Shown here piece by piece: positions 1 through 8,590 of a stretch of 27,240 nt of DNA. The stretch comes from Oscillospiraceae bacterium. Lineage in GTDB: Bacteria > Bacillota > Clostridia > Oscillospirales > Oscillospiraceae. The notes under the pieces are model-generated. The model saw only the letters and a program-made list of their open reading frames with translations, made no database searches and was not told the origin of the DNA. The DNA is taken from positions 1-27,240 of the forward strand of contig JAEDKW010000009.1 in assembly GCA_016295615.1 (NCBI GenBank), written 5' to 3'. Numbering within the stretch: position 1 is the stretch's first letter; every line of letters begins with the position of its first letter. A program made the translations under genes and the position numbers.

Positions 1-31
1 ACGCGCGCGCGGACAAGAGCGAAAACGAAGA

Positions 32-60
32 GAAGCCGGCGATAAGCCGGCTTCTTGTTC
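32..60 (+). terminator. Rho-independent terminator of the gene left of the window
   Basis: A perfect 9-bp inverted repeat, GAAGCCGGC at 32-40 and GCCGGCTTC at 46-54, encloses the loop GATAA and is followed by the T-rich run TTGTTCTTG. It most likely ends transcription of an upstream gene whose coding part lies outside or only in the first bases of the window. Confidence 0.75.
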
Positions 61-83
61 TTGTATTTACGCCGAAACTGTGG

Positions 84-113
84 TAAACTGCAAAATGCTA
101 CAATAGGTATAAT
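84..113 (+). promoter_or_regulatory. Probable promoter of the ddl-murF run
   Basis: A perfect -10 hexamer TATAAT lies at 108-113, about 44 bases before the ddl start and after the upstream terminator. No good -35 is visible at 16-18 bases spacing (the nearest is TAAACT at 84-89), so this is inferred mainly from the -10 and its position. Confidence 0.5.
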
Positions 114-156
114 AGGATAGTTTTGGAATTTTTCCCGCTGCAAGGAGGAGCAATCT

Positions 157-1209
157 ATGCGGATCGTGGTATTGGCAGGCGGACTGAGCATGGAGCGCAA
201 CGTTTCGCTTTCGAGCGGAAACAAGATCTGCAGAGCGCTGCGCTCGCTCGGACACGAGGCGATTCTGGTGGATATGTTTTTGGGACTGGAGCAGTATACA
301 GGCTCTCTTGAGGATATTTTTGCCGTAGAGGACGGCTTTTGCGGCGAGTTTTCCGTTGAGGAGAAGGAACCCGACCTTGACGCCGTGCGCGCCCGGCGCG
401 CGGACAAAAGCCGCAGCGTATTCGGAAAGGACGTTCTTGCGGTCTGTGCCATGGCGGACGTCGTGTTTCTTGCGCTCCACGGCACCTGCGGCGAGGACGG
501 GCGCGTGCAGGCGGCGTTCGACCTGCTGGGGATCCCCTATACCGGCGCGGGTTACTTAAGCTCCGCGATCGCGATGGATAAGGATCTGACCAAGCGCCTC
601 GTCGCGCCCTTCGTCACAACGCCGCAATGGCGCACGGTGAGCTACACCGCGGAGGAGATCGAAACGCTCCTCGGCGAGATCGCGACGCCCTGTGTCGTCA
701 AGCCGATCGCCAGCGGCTCGTCGATCGGCGTATCCATCGCGCACGATGCACAGCAGCTGCGCTCTGCGCTCACGCTTTGCCTGAAATACGGCGGCAAGGT
801 CATTCTGGAGCAGTACATAACGGGACGCGAGATCCAGGTCGGCATTCTCGCCGGCAAAGCGCTGCCCTCGATCGAGATCATCCCCAAGAAGGGGTTTTAT
901 GATTACGCCAATAAATACCAGGTCGGTGCGGCGGAGGAGATCTGTCCGTCTCCCATTCCCGCGGAGTGGGAGGAGCGCGTGCGCAGCGCGACCGAGACCG
1001 TCTACCGTATGCTCGGACTGTCCGTCTATGCCCGCGCGGACTTCGTCGTCACGCAGGACGGCACGCCGTATTTTCTTGAGATCAACACGCTGCCCGGCAT
1101 GACGCCGACTTCGCTCGTGCCGCAGGAGGCGGCGGCCGTCGGCATGAGCTATGAGGAGCTGTGCCAGACCATCGTGAATGAATCCGTGAAAGAAAGATGT
1201 GGAATATAA
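157..1209 (+). CDS. ddl: D-alanine--D-alanine ligase
   Basis: This cytoplasmic ATP-grasp enzyme joins two D-alanines to the dipeptide that MurF adds to the peptidoglycan stem peptide. The 350-residue length is normal. Visible family motifs are LHGTCGEDG in the amino-terminal domain, KPIASGSSIGVS and LEQYITGREIQVG in the ATP-grasp region, and FLEINTLPGMT near the carboxyl end (metal and D-Ala site). The omega-loop motif FYDYANKY keeps the KY pair found in D-Ala-D-Ala ligases, whereas D-Ala-D-Lac ligases usually carry Phe at that Tyr. The start is set by AAGGAGGAG at 142-150, six bases before the ATG. murF follows directly, so substrate production and use are coupled. Confidence 0.96.
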   Translation: MRIVVLAGGLSMERNVSLSSGNKICRALRSLGHEAILVDMFLGLEQYTGSLEDIFAVEDGFCGEFSVEEKEPDLDAVRARRADKSRSVFGKDVLAVCAMADVVFLALHGTCGEDGRVQAAFDLLGIPYTGAGYLSSAIAMDKDLTKRLVAPFVTTPQWRTVSYTAEEIETLLGEIATPCVVKPIASGSSIGVSIAHDAQQLRSALTLCLKYGGKVILEQYITGREIQVGILAGKALPSIEIIPKKGFYDYANKYQVGAAEEICPSPIPAEWEERVRSATETVYRMLGLSVYARADFVVTQDGTPYFLEINTLPGMTPTSLVPQEAAAVGMSYEELCQTIVNESVKERCGI

Positions 1210-1210
1210 C

Positions 1211-2611
1211 ATGCAGAGTATCACAGTAAAGGAACTTGTCGCCGCCGTTCGCGGCACGCTGGTGCGCGGCAGCGAAAGCGCCGTGATCCGCGCGGTCAGC
1301 ACCGACAGCCGCACGGTCAGGGAGGGCGAGCTTTTCATCCCCGTCAAGGGTGAACGCTTTGACGGGCATGACTATATCGAAAGCGCGCTGCAAAACGGCG
1401 CGGCAGGCTGCCTTTTCCGCGCGGAGAGGGAGCCGGAGAAAAAGGTCGCGGATAAGATCTATATCGCGGTGGATGACCCGCTGCTCGCCCTCAAGCGCCT
1501 GGGGATCCACTACCGGGACCGCGCCGACATCCCGTTTATCCAGATCACCGGCAGCGTCGGCAAGACCACGACGAAGGAAATGGTCGCGGGCATGCTGGCG
1601 GGGCAGTTTTGCACCATCAAGACGGAGGGCAACTTCAACTCCGACCTCGGCGTGCCCAAGACGATGCTGGAGCTGACGGGCGAGCATGAGGTCGCGGTCA
1701 TCGAAACGGGCATGGACCACTTCGGCGAGATCCGCTACCTCGGCGAGATCGTCAAGCCGCAGATCGCCGTCATCACAAATGTCGGCGACGTGCATGCCGA
1801 ATTCCTCGGCGGCACCCGCGAGGGCGTCTTTCGGGCAAAGTGCGAGATTTTTGAAAATCTTGCGCCGGACGGCGTTGCCATCCTCAACGGCGATGACGCG
1901 CTGCTCAACACCGTGACGCTGCCGCAGCGCATCGTCCGCTGCGGTCGGAGCGAACACTGCGATGTGCGGATCCGCTCCGTGGAGACGCACGGGCTGTCCG
2001 GCATTGCCTGCCGGATCGAAACGGCGCGCGACAGCTATGCGCTGCGTATCGCCGTGCCGGGTGAGCACGTGGCGTACAGCGCCGCGATCGCCGTTGCAGT
2101 CGCGGAGGAGCTTGGCATGCGGCATGACGCGATCGTGGCGGGGATCGAAGACTTTCGCTCGCCCGACAAGCGCATGGAGGTCGTACACCTTGCGCGCGGC
2201 CGCGTGATGATCAACGACAGCTATAACGCAAATCCGCAGTCCATGGCGGCGGCGCTGCGCGTCCTTGCTCAGGCGGATACGGCGCGTCATATCGCCTTCC
2301 TCGGCGACATGAAGGAGCTCGGCGGCACAACGGAAGCGGGACACCGGGAAATCGCCCGGCTGATCGCGGCGCTGCAGCTGGATGAAGTGCTTTGCATCGG
2401 TCCGTTCTGCAAAGCGTATCTTGCCGATGAGCTGGAGAAGGCGGGCGGCACGAAGGTGACCTGGTACCCCGGACGCGAGGAGGCGTACCCCGATCTCGTC
2501 AAGGCCTTCGGGGAGAATACGGCGCTGCTGATCAAAGGCTCGCATTTTGCCAACCGCCTTGACCTCGCGGCGGACTATCTGCGGGAGTACCCGTTTGAAG
2601 GAAAGAGATAA
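1211..2611 (+). CDS. murF: UDP-N-acetylmuramoyl-tripeptide--D-alanyl-D-alanine ligase
   Basis: MurF adds D-Ala-D-Ala to UDP-MurNAc-tripeptide, the last cytoplasmic step of peptidoglycan precursor synthesis. The protein shows the three Mur-ligase domains in order: an amino-terminal UDP-substrate domain, the ATP-binding loop ITGSVGKTTTKEM around residue 110, the MurF-type segment FNSDLGVPKTMLEL after it, and a carboxyl domain with NDSYNANPQSM. The length of about 466 residues is usual. I chose the ATG at 1211 because the product then begins MQSITVKEL like other MurF proteins. A GTG at 1199 would give four more residues and an 11-base overlap with ddl, and neither start has a strong Shine-Dalgarno site, so translational coupling to ddl is likely. 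Confidence 0.95.
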   Translation: MQSITVKELVAAVRGTLVRGSESAVIRAVSTDSRTVREGELFIPVKGERFDGHDYIESALQNGAAGCLFRAEREPEKKVADKIYIAVDDPLLALKRLGIHYRDRADIPFIQITGSVGKTTTKEMVAGMLAGQFCTIKTEGNFNSDLGVPKTMLELTGEHEVAVIETGMDHFGEIRYLGEIVKPQIAVITNVGDVHAEFLGGTREGVFRAKCEIFENLAPDGVAILNGDDALLNTVTLPQRIVRCGRSEHCDVRIRSVETHGLSGIACRIETARDSYALRIAVPGEHVAYSAAIAVAVAEELGMRHDAIVAGIEDFRSPDKRMEVVHLARGRVMINDSYNANPQSMAAALRVLAQADTARHIAFLGDMKELGGTTEAGHREIARLIAALQLDEVLCIGPFCKAYLADELEKAGGTKVTWYPGREEAYPDLVKAFGENTALLIKGSHFANRLDLAADYLREYPFEGKR

Positions 2612-2620
2612 TCTGGATCC

Positions 2621-4525
2621 ATGATCGATATCAGCGTATCGGGACTTGTCAAGTCCTTTGATTTGGAAAAGAGAATACTCGACGGCATCTCCTTTCAGAT
2701 CGACACCGGCGAGCGAGTGGGGCTTTTGGGCAAGAACGGCGCCGGAAAGACGACGCTTTTCCGCATCCTGACCGGTGAGCTCGACTATGACGCCGGCGAA
2801 GTCGCCATCGCGCACGGACGCCGCGTGGGACTGATCTCGCAGATCCCGGTCTACCCCGCGGGGTACACGGTCGAGGACGTGCTGCAAAGCGCCTTTACGC
2901 GGATGCAGCGCCTTGCCGATGAAATGGCGGCGCTTTCCGAGCAAATGGCGAACGGCGACGAAAGCGCTGAGACGCTGCGCCGCTACGGCGAGCTTTCCAG
3001 CAAGTTTGAGGGGCTCGGCGGCTACGATACCGAGACGCCTGTCAACAAGGTCGCAAACGGGCTTTCCATTTCCGCGGATATGCGCACGCGGCTTTTCGAT
3101 TCGCTCTCCGGCGGCGAAAAGACGCGCGTCAATCTCGGGCGGCTCATTTTGGAGGATACCGACATTCTGCTGCTTGACGAGCCGACCAACCATCTGGATC
3201 TGCACGCGATCGAGTGGCTGGAGGGCTACCTTGCCGCCTTCAAGGGAACCGTCGTGACGATCTCGCATGACCGCTATTTCCTTGACCGCACGGTCACGCG
3301 CGTGATCGAGGTGCTTGACGGAAAGGCGGAGTTTTACAGCGGGAATTACAGCTTCTACGCGGTGGAAAAGGAGCGCCGGTATCTGGAAAAGCTGCGCCGG
3401 TATGAAAAGGAGCAGGCGAAGATCGAGCAGCTGGAAAAGAGTGCCGAGCAGCTGCGCATGTTCGCCTTCAAGGGGATGGACAAGACCTATCGCCGCGCGA
3501 TCTCGATGGAAAAGCGCATCGCGCGCATGCGCACGGTGGACAAGCCCACGAAGGAGCGTGCGCTCACCGCGCAATTCACCACGCAGGATTTTTACGGCGA
3601 CGAGGTCGTCGTGCTCAGGGATGTCGCCAAAAGCTTCGGCGATCGGACGCTTTTTTCCGGTCTTGACCTCAAGGTCGCCGGCGGCGAGCGCATTGCCCTG
3701 ATCGGCGACAACGGCACGGGCAAAACGACGCTCATAAAACTCCTGATGGGGGAGGAATCCCCCGACGCGGGGAAAATAAAGTTCGGTCCTGCCGTGAAAA
3801 CGGCATACTTACCGCAGATCATCGCATTCGATGTGCCCGGCCGCAATCTCGTCGATACCATGCTCTACGCCAAACGCGGCATGACGCCCCAAAGCGCGAG
3901 AAACCGGCTCGCGGCGTTCCATTTTACGGGCGAGGACGTTTTTAAGAGCGTTTCCGTGCTCTCCGGCGGCGAGATGAGCCGGCTGAAGCTCTGCATGCTC
4001 ATGGATGAGGAGATCAATTTCCTCATTCTCGACGAGCCGACCAACCACCTTGACATTGCCTCGCGCGAATGGATCGAGGAGGCGGTGGAGAGCTATGACG
4101 GAACGCTGCTGTTCGTCAGCCACGACCGCTACTTCATCAACCGCTTCGCAACGCGCATATGGGAGCTGGAGAGCGGCAGGATCACCGATTATCCCATGGG
4201 CTTCGCGCGCTACCGTCAAAGGAAGGCGCTGGCAGCGCAGAACGCGCCGAAGCAGGAGAAAAAGGAAACAGTAAAGGAAAAATCCATTACAGAGAAACCG
4301 CGCGGAAACCGGAACGCGCAGACTGCGCGCCGCCAGCTGACCATTTGCGAAAAAGAGATCGGCGCGCAGGAGGAGACGATTGCACAGCTTCAAAGGCAGC
4401 TGGAGGAATCCGGCAGCGACTATGAAAAGTACGCCGCGCTGTACGAGGAAAAAACCAGGGCGGAGCAGGCGCTTGAGGCGCTGATGGAGAAGTGGGAAAC
4501 GCTTGCCGAGCAGGCGGGAGAATGA
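2621..4525 (+). CDS. ABC-F family ATPase (YdiF/Uup type)
   Basis: This is a soluble protein with two ABC cassettes and no membrane domain. ABC-F proteins act on the ribosome, resolving stalled or antibiotic-bound states, or helping assembly. Cassette 1 has Walker A GKNGAGKTT (residues 37-45) and the signature LSGGEKTRVNLG, followed by Walker B and LLLDEPTNHLD. A charged helical linker (about residues 245-310, with KGMDKTYRRA) is the P-site tRNA interaction motif. Cassette 2 has GDNGTGKTT and LSGGEMSRLKL. A basic, then coiled-coil carboxyl extension (about residues 540-634) is typical of the YdiF/Uup subgroup. It sits 9 bases after murF behind GAAAGAGA. The sequence alone does not separate a housekeeping role from antibiotic protection; I favour housekeeping because of the neighbours. 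Confidence 0.9.
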   Translation: MIDISVSGLVKSFDLEKRILDGISFQIDTGERVGLLGKNGAGKTTLFRILTGELDYDAGEVAIAHGRRVGLISQIPVYPAGYTVEDVLQSAFTRMQRLADEMAALSEQMANGDESAETLRRYGELSSKFEGLGGYDTETPVNKVANGLSISADMRTRLFDSLSGGEKTRVNLGRLILEDTDILLLDEPTNHLDLHAIEWLEGYLAAFKGTVVTISHDRYFLDRTVTRVIEVLDGKAEFYSGNYSFYAVEKERRYLEKLRRYEKEQAKIEQLEKSAEQLRMFAFKGMDKTYRRAISMEKRIARMRTVDKPTKERALTAQFTTQDFYGDEVVVLRDVAKSFGDRTLFSGLDLKVAGGERIALIGDNGTGKTTLIKLLMGEESPDAGKIKFGPAVKTAYLPQIIAFDVPGRNLVDTMLYAKRGMTPQSARNRLAAFHFTGEDVFKSVSVLSGGEMSRLKLCMLMDEEINFLILDEPTNHLDIASREWIEEAVESYDGTLLFVSHDRYFINRFATRIWELESGRITDYPMGFARYRQRKALAAQNAPKQEKKETVKEKSITEKPRGNRNAQTARRQLTICEKEIGAQEETIAQLQRQLEESGSDYEKYAALYEEKTRAEQALEALMEKWETLAEQAGE

Positions 4526-5295
4526 GAGGAAGGATGAAAAGACAGAGACTGTTTTGGGCGCTCGCCGCCGTGTTTGCCGTTTTGGGCACCGTGCTGCGCG
4601 CGATCCCCGGCATGCGCTTTAGCGGCTATCTTTTCTGGTGCGCGGCGGTCGTTGTGATCGTCTATGCGCTTTTGGACAGGCTTTCCGCGCAAAAGCCGGC
4701 GGCTGCGTGGGGCAAACGCATTCTGCTCGTTTTGCTTGCGGCGGGTGCCTTGCTTTTCGCCGTGATGGAGTCGCTTGTTCTCAGGGACAACGATACGGAC
4801 GCGGACGGACAGGACGTCACCTGCGTCATTATTCTCGGCGCGGGCGTGAACGGTACCGAGCCGTCGCTGATGCTTTGGTCGCGGCTTGATGCGGCGCTCC
4901 GCTATGTCGCCGACAAGCCGGAGCTTCCCATCATCTGCTCCGGCGGACAGGGTCCGGGTGAGGACATCACCGAGGCGGAGTGCATGGCGCGCTGGCTCAC
5001 GGCGCACGGTGTGGACGAAGAGCGCATCTGGAAAGAGGAGCGCTCGACGAGCACGGCGGAAAACTTCGACCTTTCCGCAGAGGTGATGCTGCAGCACGGC
5101 ATTGACCCGACGGGCAATTTTGCCTTTGTGACCAACGACTATCACATTGCACGCGCCAAACGCATTGCAGGCGTGCCCTGGGCGTACGGCGTGGCGGCAA
5201 CGCTGCCGGAAAATATTTATTACAGCGCACTGCAGCTCAACTACTATATCCGCGAGGCCTTTGCCATGGCAAAGCTTCTTGTGACCGGAGGATGA
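4522..5295 (+). CDS. DUF218/YdcF-SanA family membrane protein
   Basis: The amino-terminal 100 residues contain three hydrophobic segments (starting RLFWALAAV, GYLFWCAAVVV and RILLVLLAAG). They are followed by a DUF218 domain with the family landmarks VIILGAGV, SGGQGPGEDITEAECM, ERSTSTAENFDLS and TNDYHIARAK. The family is linked to envelope integrity (E. coli SanA, YdcF, ElyC), but its biochemistry is poorly known, and an envelope role here is an inference. The ATG at 4522 overlaps the previous stop codon as ATGA. A second ATG at 4534 directly follows GAGGAAGG and is possible. The position next to ddl-murF fits a wall function. Confidence 0.85.
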   Translation: MRGRMKRQRLFWALAAVFAVLGTVLRAIPGMRFSGYLFWCAAVVVIVYALLDRLSAQKPAAAWGKRILLVLLAAGALLFAVMESLVLRDNDTDADGQDVTCVIILGAGVNGTEPSLMLWSRLDAALRYVADKPELPIICSGGQGPGEDITEAECMARWLTAHGVDEERIWKEERSTSTAENFDLSAEVMLQHGIDPTGNFAFVTNDYHIARAKRIAGVPWAYGVAATLPENIYYSALQLNYYIREAFAMAKLLVTGG

Positions 5296-5299
5296 TTCC

Positions 5300-5803
5300 A
5301 TGAACGATAAGATTTTATGTATCTGCTATTCCCGCACGGGAAACACCAGACAGGCGATGACGGAGATCGCCGGGGCGCTCGACTGCGAGCTGGTCGAGGT
5401 CTATGACAAGGTCAGGCGCGACGGCGCGATCGGCTGGCTTCGCTGCGGACTCGACGCAATGCGCAAGCGGACGCGCCCGACAGTGCGGCTGAAGACGAAC
5501 CGCGCGCTGTCCGACTATGAGCTTGTGATTTTGGGCACGCCCGTCTGGGCGGGACGCTGCTCGAGCGTGATGCGGGGCTTTCTCAAGCGCCACGGCTATG
5601 AGCTCAGCCATGCCGCCTATGTGATCACACATAAGAGCGAAGAGCTTTACCGGGACGTCTACCGTCAGATGGATCTGTATTTGCAGGGTGAGCATGTGGC
5701 GGACGTTTCTCTTCAGATCGGTTCTGCCGGCTATTTCTTCTGGCGCGACCAGTTTATCAAGACCTGCGGAGATTTTGTTGCTGACAAGAAGGAAAATGAC
5801 TGA
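5300..5803 (+). CDS. Flavodoxin-like protein
   Basis: This 167-residue protein begins with a flavodoxin-type beta strand and phosphate loop, ILCICYSRTGNTRQ, where S11-R-T-G-N-T16 matches the S/T-x-T-G-x-T site that holds FMN phosphate. A second core segment, LVILGTPVWAGRCSS, matches the W-x-x loop next to the isoalloxazine ring. It is probably a cytoplasmic FMN-binding electron carrier or NAD(P)H oxidoreductase of the FldA/WrbA-like superfamily; its partner is unknown. GGAGG at 5287-5291 precedes the ATG by 8 bases. The gene lies between the DUF218 gene and prfA with only a few bases on either side, so it is co-transcribed, but the context does not indicate its job. Confidence 0.85.
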   Translation: MNDKILCICYSRTGNTRQAMTEIAGALDCELVEVYDKVRRDGAIGWLRCGLDAMRKRTRPTVRLKTNRALSDYELVILGTPVWAGRCSSVMRGFLKRHGYELSHAAYVITHKSEELYRDVYRQMDLYLQGEHVADVSLQIGSAGYFFWRDQFIKTCGDFVADKKEND

Positions 5804-5805
5804 TT

Positions 5806-6876
5806 ATGTGGGAAAAACTGCGGCAAATTGCACAGCGCTATGATGAGATCGGCGAGCTTTTGGAGGTGCCGGAAATTTACGGCGACCCGGTGCAGCTGAA
5901 AAAACTGACGCGCGAGCGGAATGAGCTGGAGAGCGTGACGGAAGCCTACCGCGCCTATTTAAAATGTGAGCAGACCATCGAAAGCGCGCGGGAGCTTTTG
6001 GGCGATCCCGAGCTGAAGGAGATGGCGCAGGAGGAGCTGGAGAGCGCGAAGGCGGAAAAGAGCGCGCTTTTGGAAAAGCTCCGCATCCTGCTCCTGCCGC
6101 GCGACCCGAACGACAGCAAAAATGTCATCATGGAGATCCGCGGCGGCGTCGGCGGCGAGGAGAGCGCGCTGTTTGCCCGCGATCTTTACCGCATGTACTC
6201 CATGTACGCGGAAAAAAGGGGCTGGAGGATCGAGCTGCTCAACTACAGCGATACGGAGCTTGGCGGCGTGAAGGAGGCGGACTTCATCCTCTCCGGCGAC
6301 GGCGCTTATTCGCGGTTGAAGTTTGAATCCGGCGTTCACCGCGTGCAGCGCGTGCCGGAAACGGAGTCGGGCGGTCGTATCCACACGTCCACCGCTACCG
6401 TCGCGGTGCTGCCCGAGATGGAGACGGTCGACGTCGATCTGCGCGAGGAGGATATCGAGATGCAGGTTTACCGCGCCTCGGGCGCGGGCGGTCAGCACGT
6501 CAACAAGACCTCCTCCGCCGTGCGTCTGATCCACAAACCCACGGGCATCGTGGCGGCGTGTCAGGAGGAGCGCTCGCAGCTTCAAAACCGGGCGAAATGC
6601 ATGGCGATGCTTGCCTCCAAGCTCTACGAGATGGAGCGGCAGCGCGTGGAATCCGCGGTCACGAGCGAGCGCCGCGCGCAGGTCGGCACCGGGATGCGCA
6701 ACGAGCGCATCCGCACCTACAATTTCCCGCAAAACCGCGTCACCGATCACCGTCTGACCGGCGAGGGGAAGAATTTCAATATCGATGCCGTCATCAACGG
6801 CGACCTTGACGGATTGATCGACGCGCTGACGATGCAGGCGCAGGCGGAAAAATTACAGCAGGAAGCTGAACAGTAA
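5806..6876 (+). CDS. prfA: Peptide chain release factor 1
   Basis: RF1 recognises UAA and UAG stop codons in the ribosomal A site and triggers peptide release. The 356-residue length is typical. Seen in order are a helical amino-terminal domain, the stop-codon recognition region with the PxT motif in RVPETESGGRIHTS (RF2 would have SPF), the catalytic GGQ at residues 228-230 in SGAGGQHVNKTSSAV, and the conserved YNFPQNRVTDHR near the end. The start lies two bases after the stop of the flavodoxin-like gene. The prmC methyltransferase gene that often follows prfA is absent here; instead the t6A synthesis gene follows, another common prfA neighbour in Firmicutes. Confidence 0.97.
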   Translation: MWEKLRQIAQRYDEIGELLEVPEIYGDPVQLKKLTRERNELESVTEAYRAYLKCEQTIESARELLGDPELKEMAQEELESAKAEKSALLEKLRILLLPRDPNDSKNVIMEIRGGVGGEESALFARDLYRMYSMYAEKRGWRIELLNYSDTELGGVKEADFILSGDGAYSRLKFESGVHRVQRVPETESGGRIHTSTATVAVLPEMETVDVDLREEDIEMQVYRASGAGGQHVNKTSSAVRLIHKPTGIVAACQEERSQLQNRAKCMAMLASKLYEMERQRVESAVTSERRAQVGTGMRNERIRTYNFPQNRVTDHRLTGEGKNFNIDAVINGDLDGLIDALTMQAQAEKLQQEAEQ

Positions 6877-6928
6877 AAATGCTTTACAGGGAAGCTACGG
6901 CAGGGAACAGAGACAAGAAGTGAACGAA

Positions 6929-8590
6929 ATGAACACACAATGGTTCCAAATTGAATCCGTTGACGAGAAAGAGAAGATCGGCAAGGCCGCCGGCATCCTC
7001 AGACGCGGGGGACTGCTTGCCGTTCCGACCGAGACCGTGTACGGGCTCGGTGCGGACGGTCTCAACGAGGAGGCTGTGCGGCGTATTTTTGAAGCCAAGG
7101 GAAGACCTCAGGACAATCCGCTCATTCTGCATATTCCGAGTGCCGGCTGGCTGGAGCGCTATTGTGAGGATGTGCCGGAAACGGCGTATCTGCTGGCGGA
7201 GAGGTTTTGGCCGGGTCCGCTGACGATGATCCTGAAGAAAAAGGAGCTTGTCCCGCTGCGGACGACCGGAGGACTTCAGACCGTCGGCATGCGCTGTCCC
7301 GACCACGCGGTCACGCGCGCCATCATCGAATGTGCGGGCGTGCCGGTCGCCGCGCCGAGCGCCAATACCTCGGGCCGTCCGTCCTGTACGAACGCCGAGG
7401 CTGTGCGCGAGGACATGTGGGGCAAGATCGACGGCATCGTGGATGGCGGCGCGTGCGAGGTGGGCGTGGAATCGACCATTATCGATCTGACCGTCACGCC
7501 GCCGCAGCTTCTTCGCCCGGGCGGGCTGCCGCTGGAAAGCCTGCGCGAGGTGCTCGGCGCAGTGAGCGTGGACAGGGCGGTCACACAGAAGATGGCGGAC
7601 GGCGAAAAGCCGCGCGCCCCGGGAATGAAGTACCGCCACTACGCGCCGCGCGCCCCGGTCACGGTCGTAACGGGCGAGGCGCGGGCGAGCGCGCGGTATC
7701 TGCTGACCCATATCGGCGCGGGCGCGGGCGTCATCGTTTTTGACGAGTTTGCCGGTCTTTTCCCCGGACACATCGTTCACCGGCTCGGCGGGATGCACGA
7801 TAAGAAGGCGCAGGCGCAGAGGGTGTTTGACGCGCTGCGCACCTTTGACAGCACCGGCGTGACGGAAATTTTTGCCCAGTGTCCCGATACCGGGGGACTT
7901 GGACTCGCCGTGTCCAACCGATTGAAAAAGGCGGCGGGGTTCCGCTGCGTTGAGGCGCCGGATGATACCATCGTCGTCGGGATCACCGGCGGAACAGGCG
8001 CCGGCAAGACGACCGTGCTGGAGATTCTGGAGAAGAACGGGGCGCTGATCCTCGACTGCGACGCGGTGTACCATGAGATGCTGCGCAGCGACGAGGCTCT
8101 GCGCGCGGCGCTCCGATCGGCGTTCGGCGATGTGTTCGACGAAAGCGGCGCATTGGACCGTCAAAAACTGGGCAACATTGTATTTGGAGACCGGGAAAAG
8201 CTGCGGCGGCTTGACGACATCGTGCATGAGTTTTTGCCGCGCGAGCTTGCCCGCCGCATGGCGGCGAGCAGCGCCTCCACCATTGGGCTGGATGCGATCA
8301 AGCTGATGGAGTCCGGGCTCGGCGCGCTGTGCGACACGACGATCGCTGTTGCCGCGCCGGAGGAGGTGCGTGTCAGACGCATCATGAAGCGGGACGGCAT
8401 ATCCGAAGACTATGCGCTTGCCCGTATCCGCGCGCAGAAGAGTGACGGGTGGTTTTCCGAGCGCTGCGACCACCTGATCATGAACGACTACGCTACGAGC
8501 AGCGAGGCGAAGGAAAATATTCGCAAGCGGCTCAATATTATATTCATGCAGATCAAGGAGACGAAACAACATGGAAAACAAACGCAATGA
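6929..8590 (+). CDS. Fusion: threonylcarbamoyl-AMP synthase (Sua5/TsaC) + dephospho-CoA kinase (CoaE)
   Basis: One uninterrupted frame encodes two enzymes. About residues 15-210 form the YrdC/TsaC fold, which makes threonylcarbamoyl-AMP for tRNA t6A37 (TETVYGLGADG, GRPQDNPLI, CPDHAVTRAI, APSANTSGRPS). About 225-340 form the Sua5 accessory domain, ending GLGLAVSNRLKKAAGF. After roughly ten linker residues a complete CoaE follows, with P-loop GGTGAGKT at 354-361, then DCDAVYHEM and LDDIVHEFLPREL. CoaE performs the last step of coenzyme A synthesis. Each part is full length (about 345 and 205 residues), so both are probably active. A GTG at 6920 is an alternative start; neither has a strong ribosome site. 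The 3' end overlaps the next gene by 20 bases. Confidence 0.93.
   Translation: MNTQWFQIESVDEKEKIGKAAGILRRGGLLAVPTETVYGLGADGLNEEAVRRIFEAKGRPQDNPLILHIPSAGWLERYCEDVPETAYLLAERFWPGPLTMILKKKELVPLRTTGGLQTVGMRCPDHAVTRAIIECAGVPVAAPSANTSGRPSCTNAEAVREDMWGKIDGIVDGGACEVGVESTIIDLTVTPPQLLRPGGLPLESLREVLGAVSVDRAVTQKMADGEKPRAPGMKYRHYAPRAPVTVVTGEARASARYLLTHIGAGAGVIVFDEFAGLFPGHIVHRLGGMHDKKAQAQRVFDALRTFDSTGVTEIFAQCPDTGGLGLAVSNRLKKAAGFRCVEAPDDTIVVGITGGTGAGKTTVLEILEKNGALILDCDAVYHEMLRSDEALRAALRSAFGDVFDESGALDRQKLGNIVFGDREKLRRLDDIVHEFLPRELARRMAASSASTIGLDAIKLMESGLGALCDTTIAVAAPEEVRVRRIMKRDGISEDYALARIRAQKSDGWFSERCDHLIMNDYATSSEAKENIRKRLNIIFMQIKETKQHGKQTQ

Noticed and set aside
1..45. Possible 3' end of an upstream coding frame
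   Set aside because: Three frames stay open for a few codons and one stops inside the terminator loop, but there is too little sequence to tell which, if any, is coding.
157..2611. Vancomycin-resistance ligase cluster (van-type)
   Set aside because: The ligase has the KY omega-loop pair typical of D-Ala-D-Ala ligases, and there is no vanH or vanX next to it.
1082..3574. Very long minus-strand open frame (830 codons)
   Set aside because: It lies wholly over murF and the ABC-F gene, has no family motifs and arises from GC-rich codon use on the other strand. The same applies to the long minus frames over smc (11837-14611) and leuS (20408-22966).
2621..4525. Antibiotic-resistance ABC-F
   Set aside because: No resistance-type neighbours, regulator or leader is seen; the basic and coiled-coil carboxyl extension fits the housekeeping YdiF/Uup group better.
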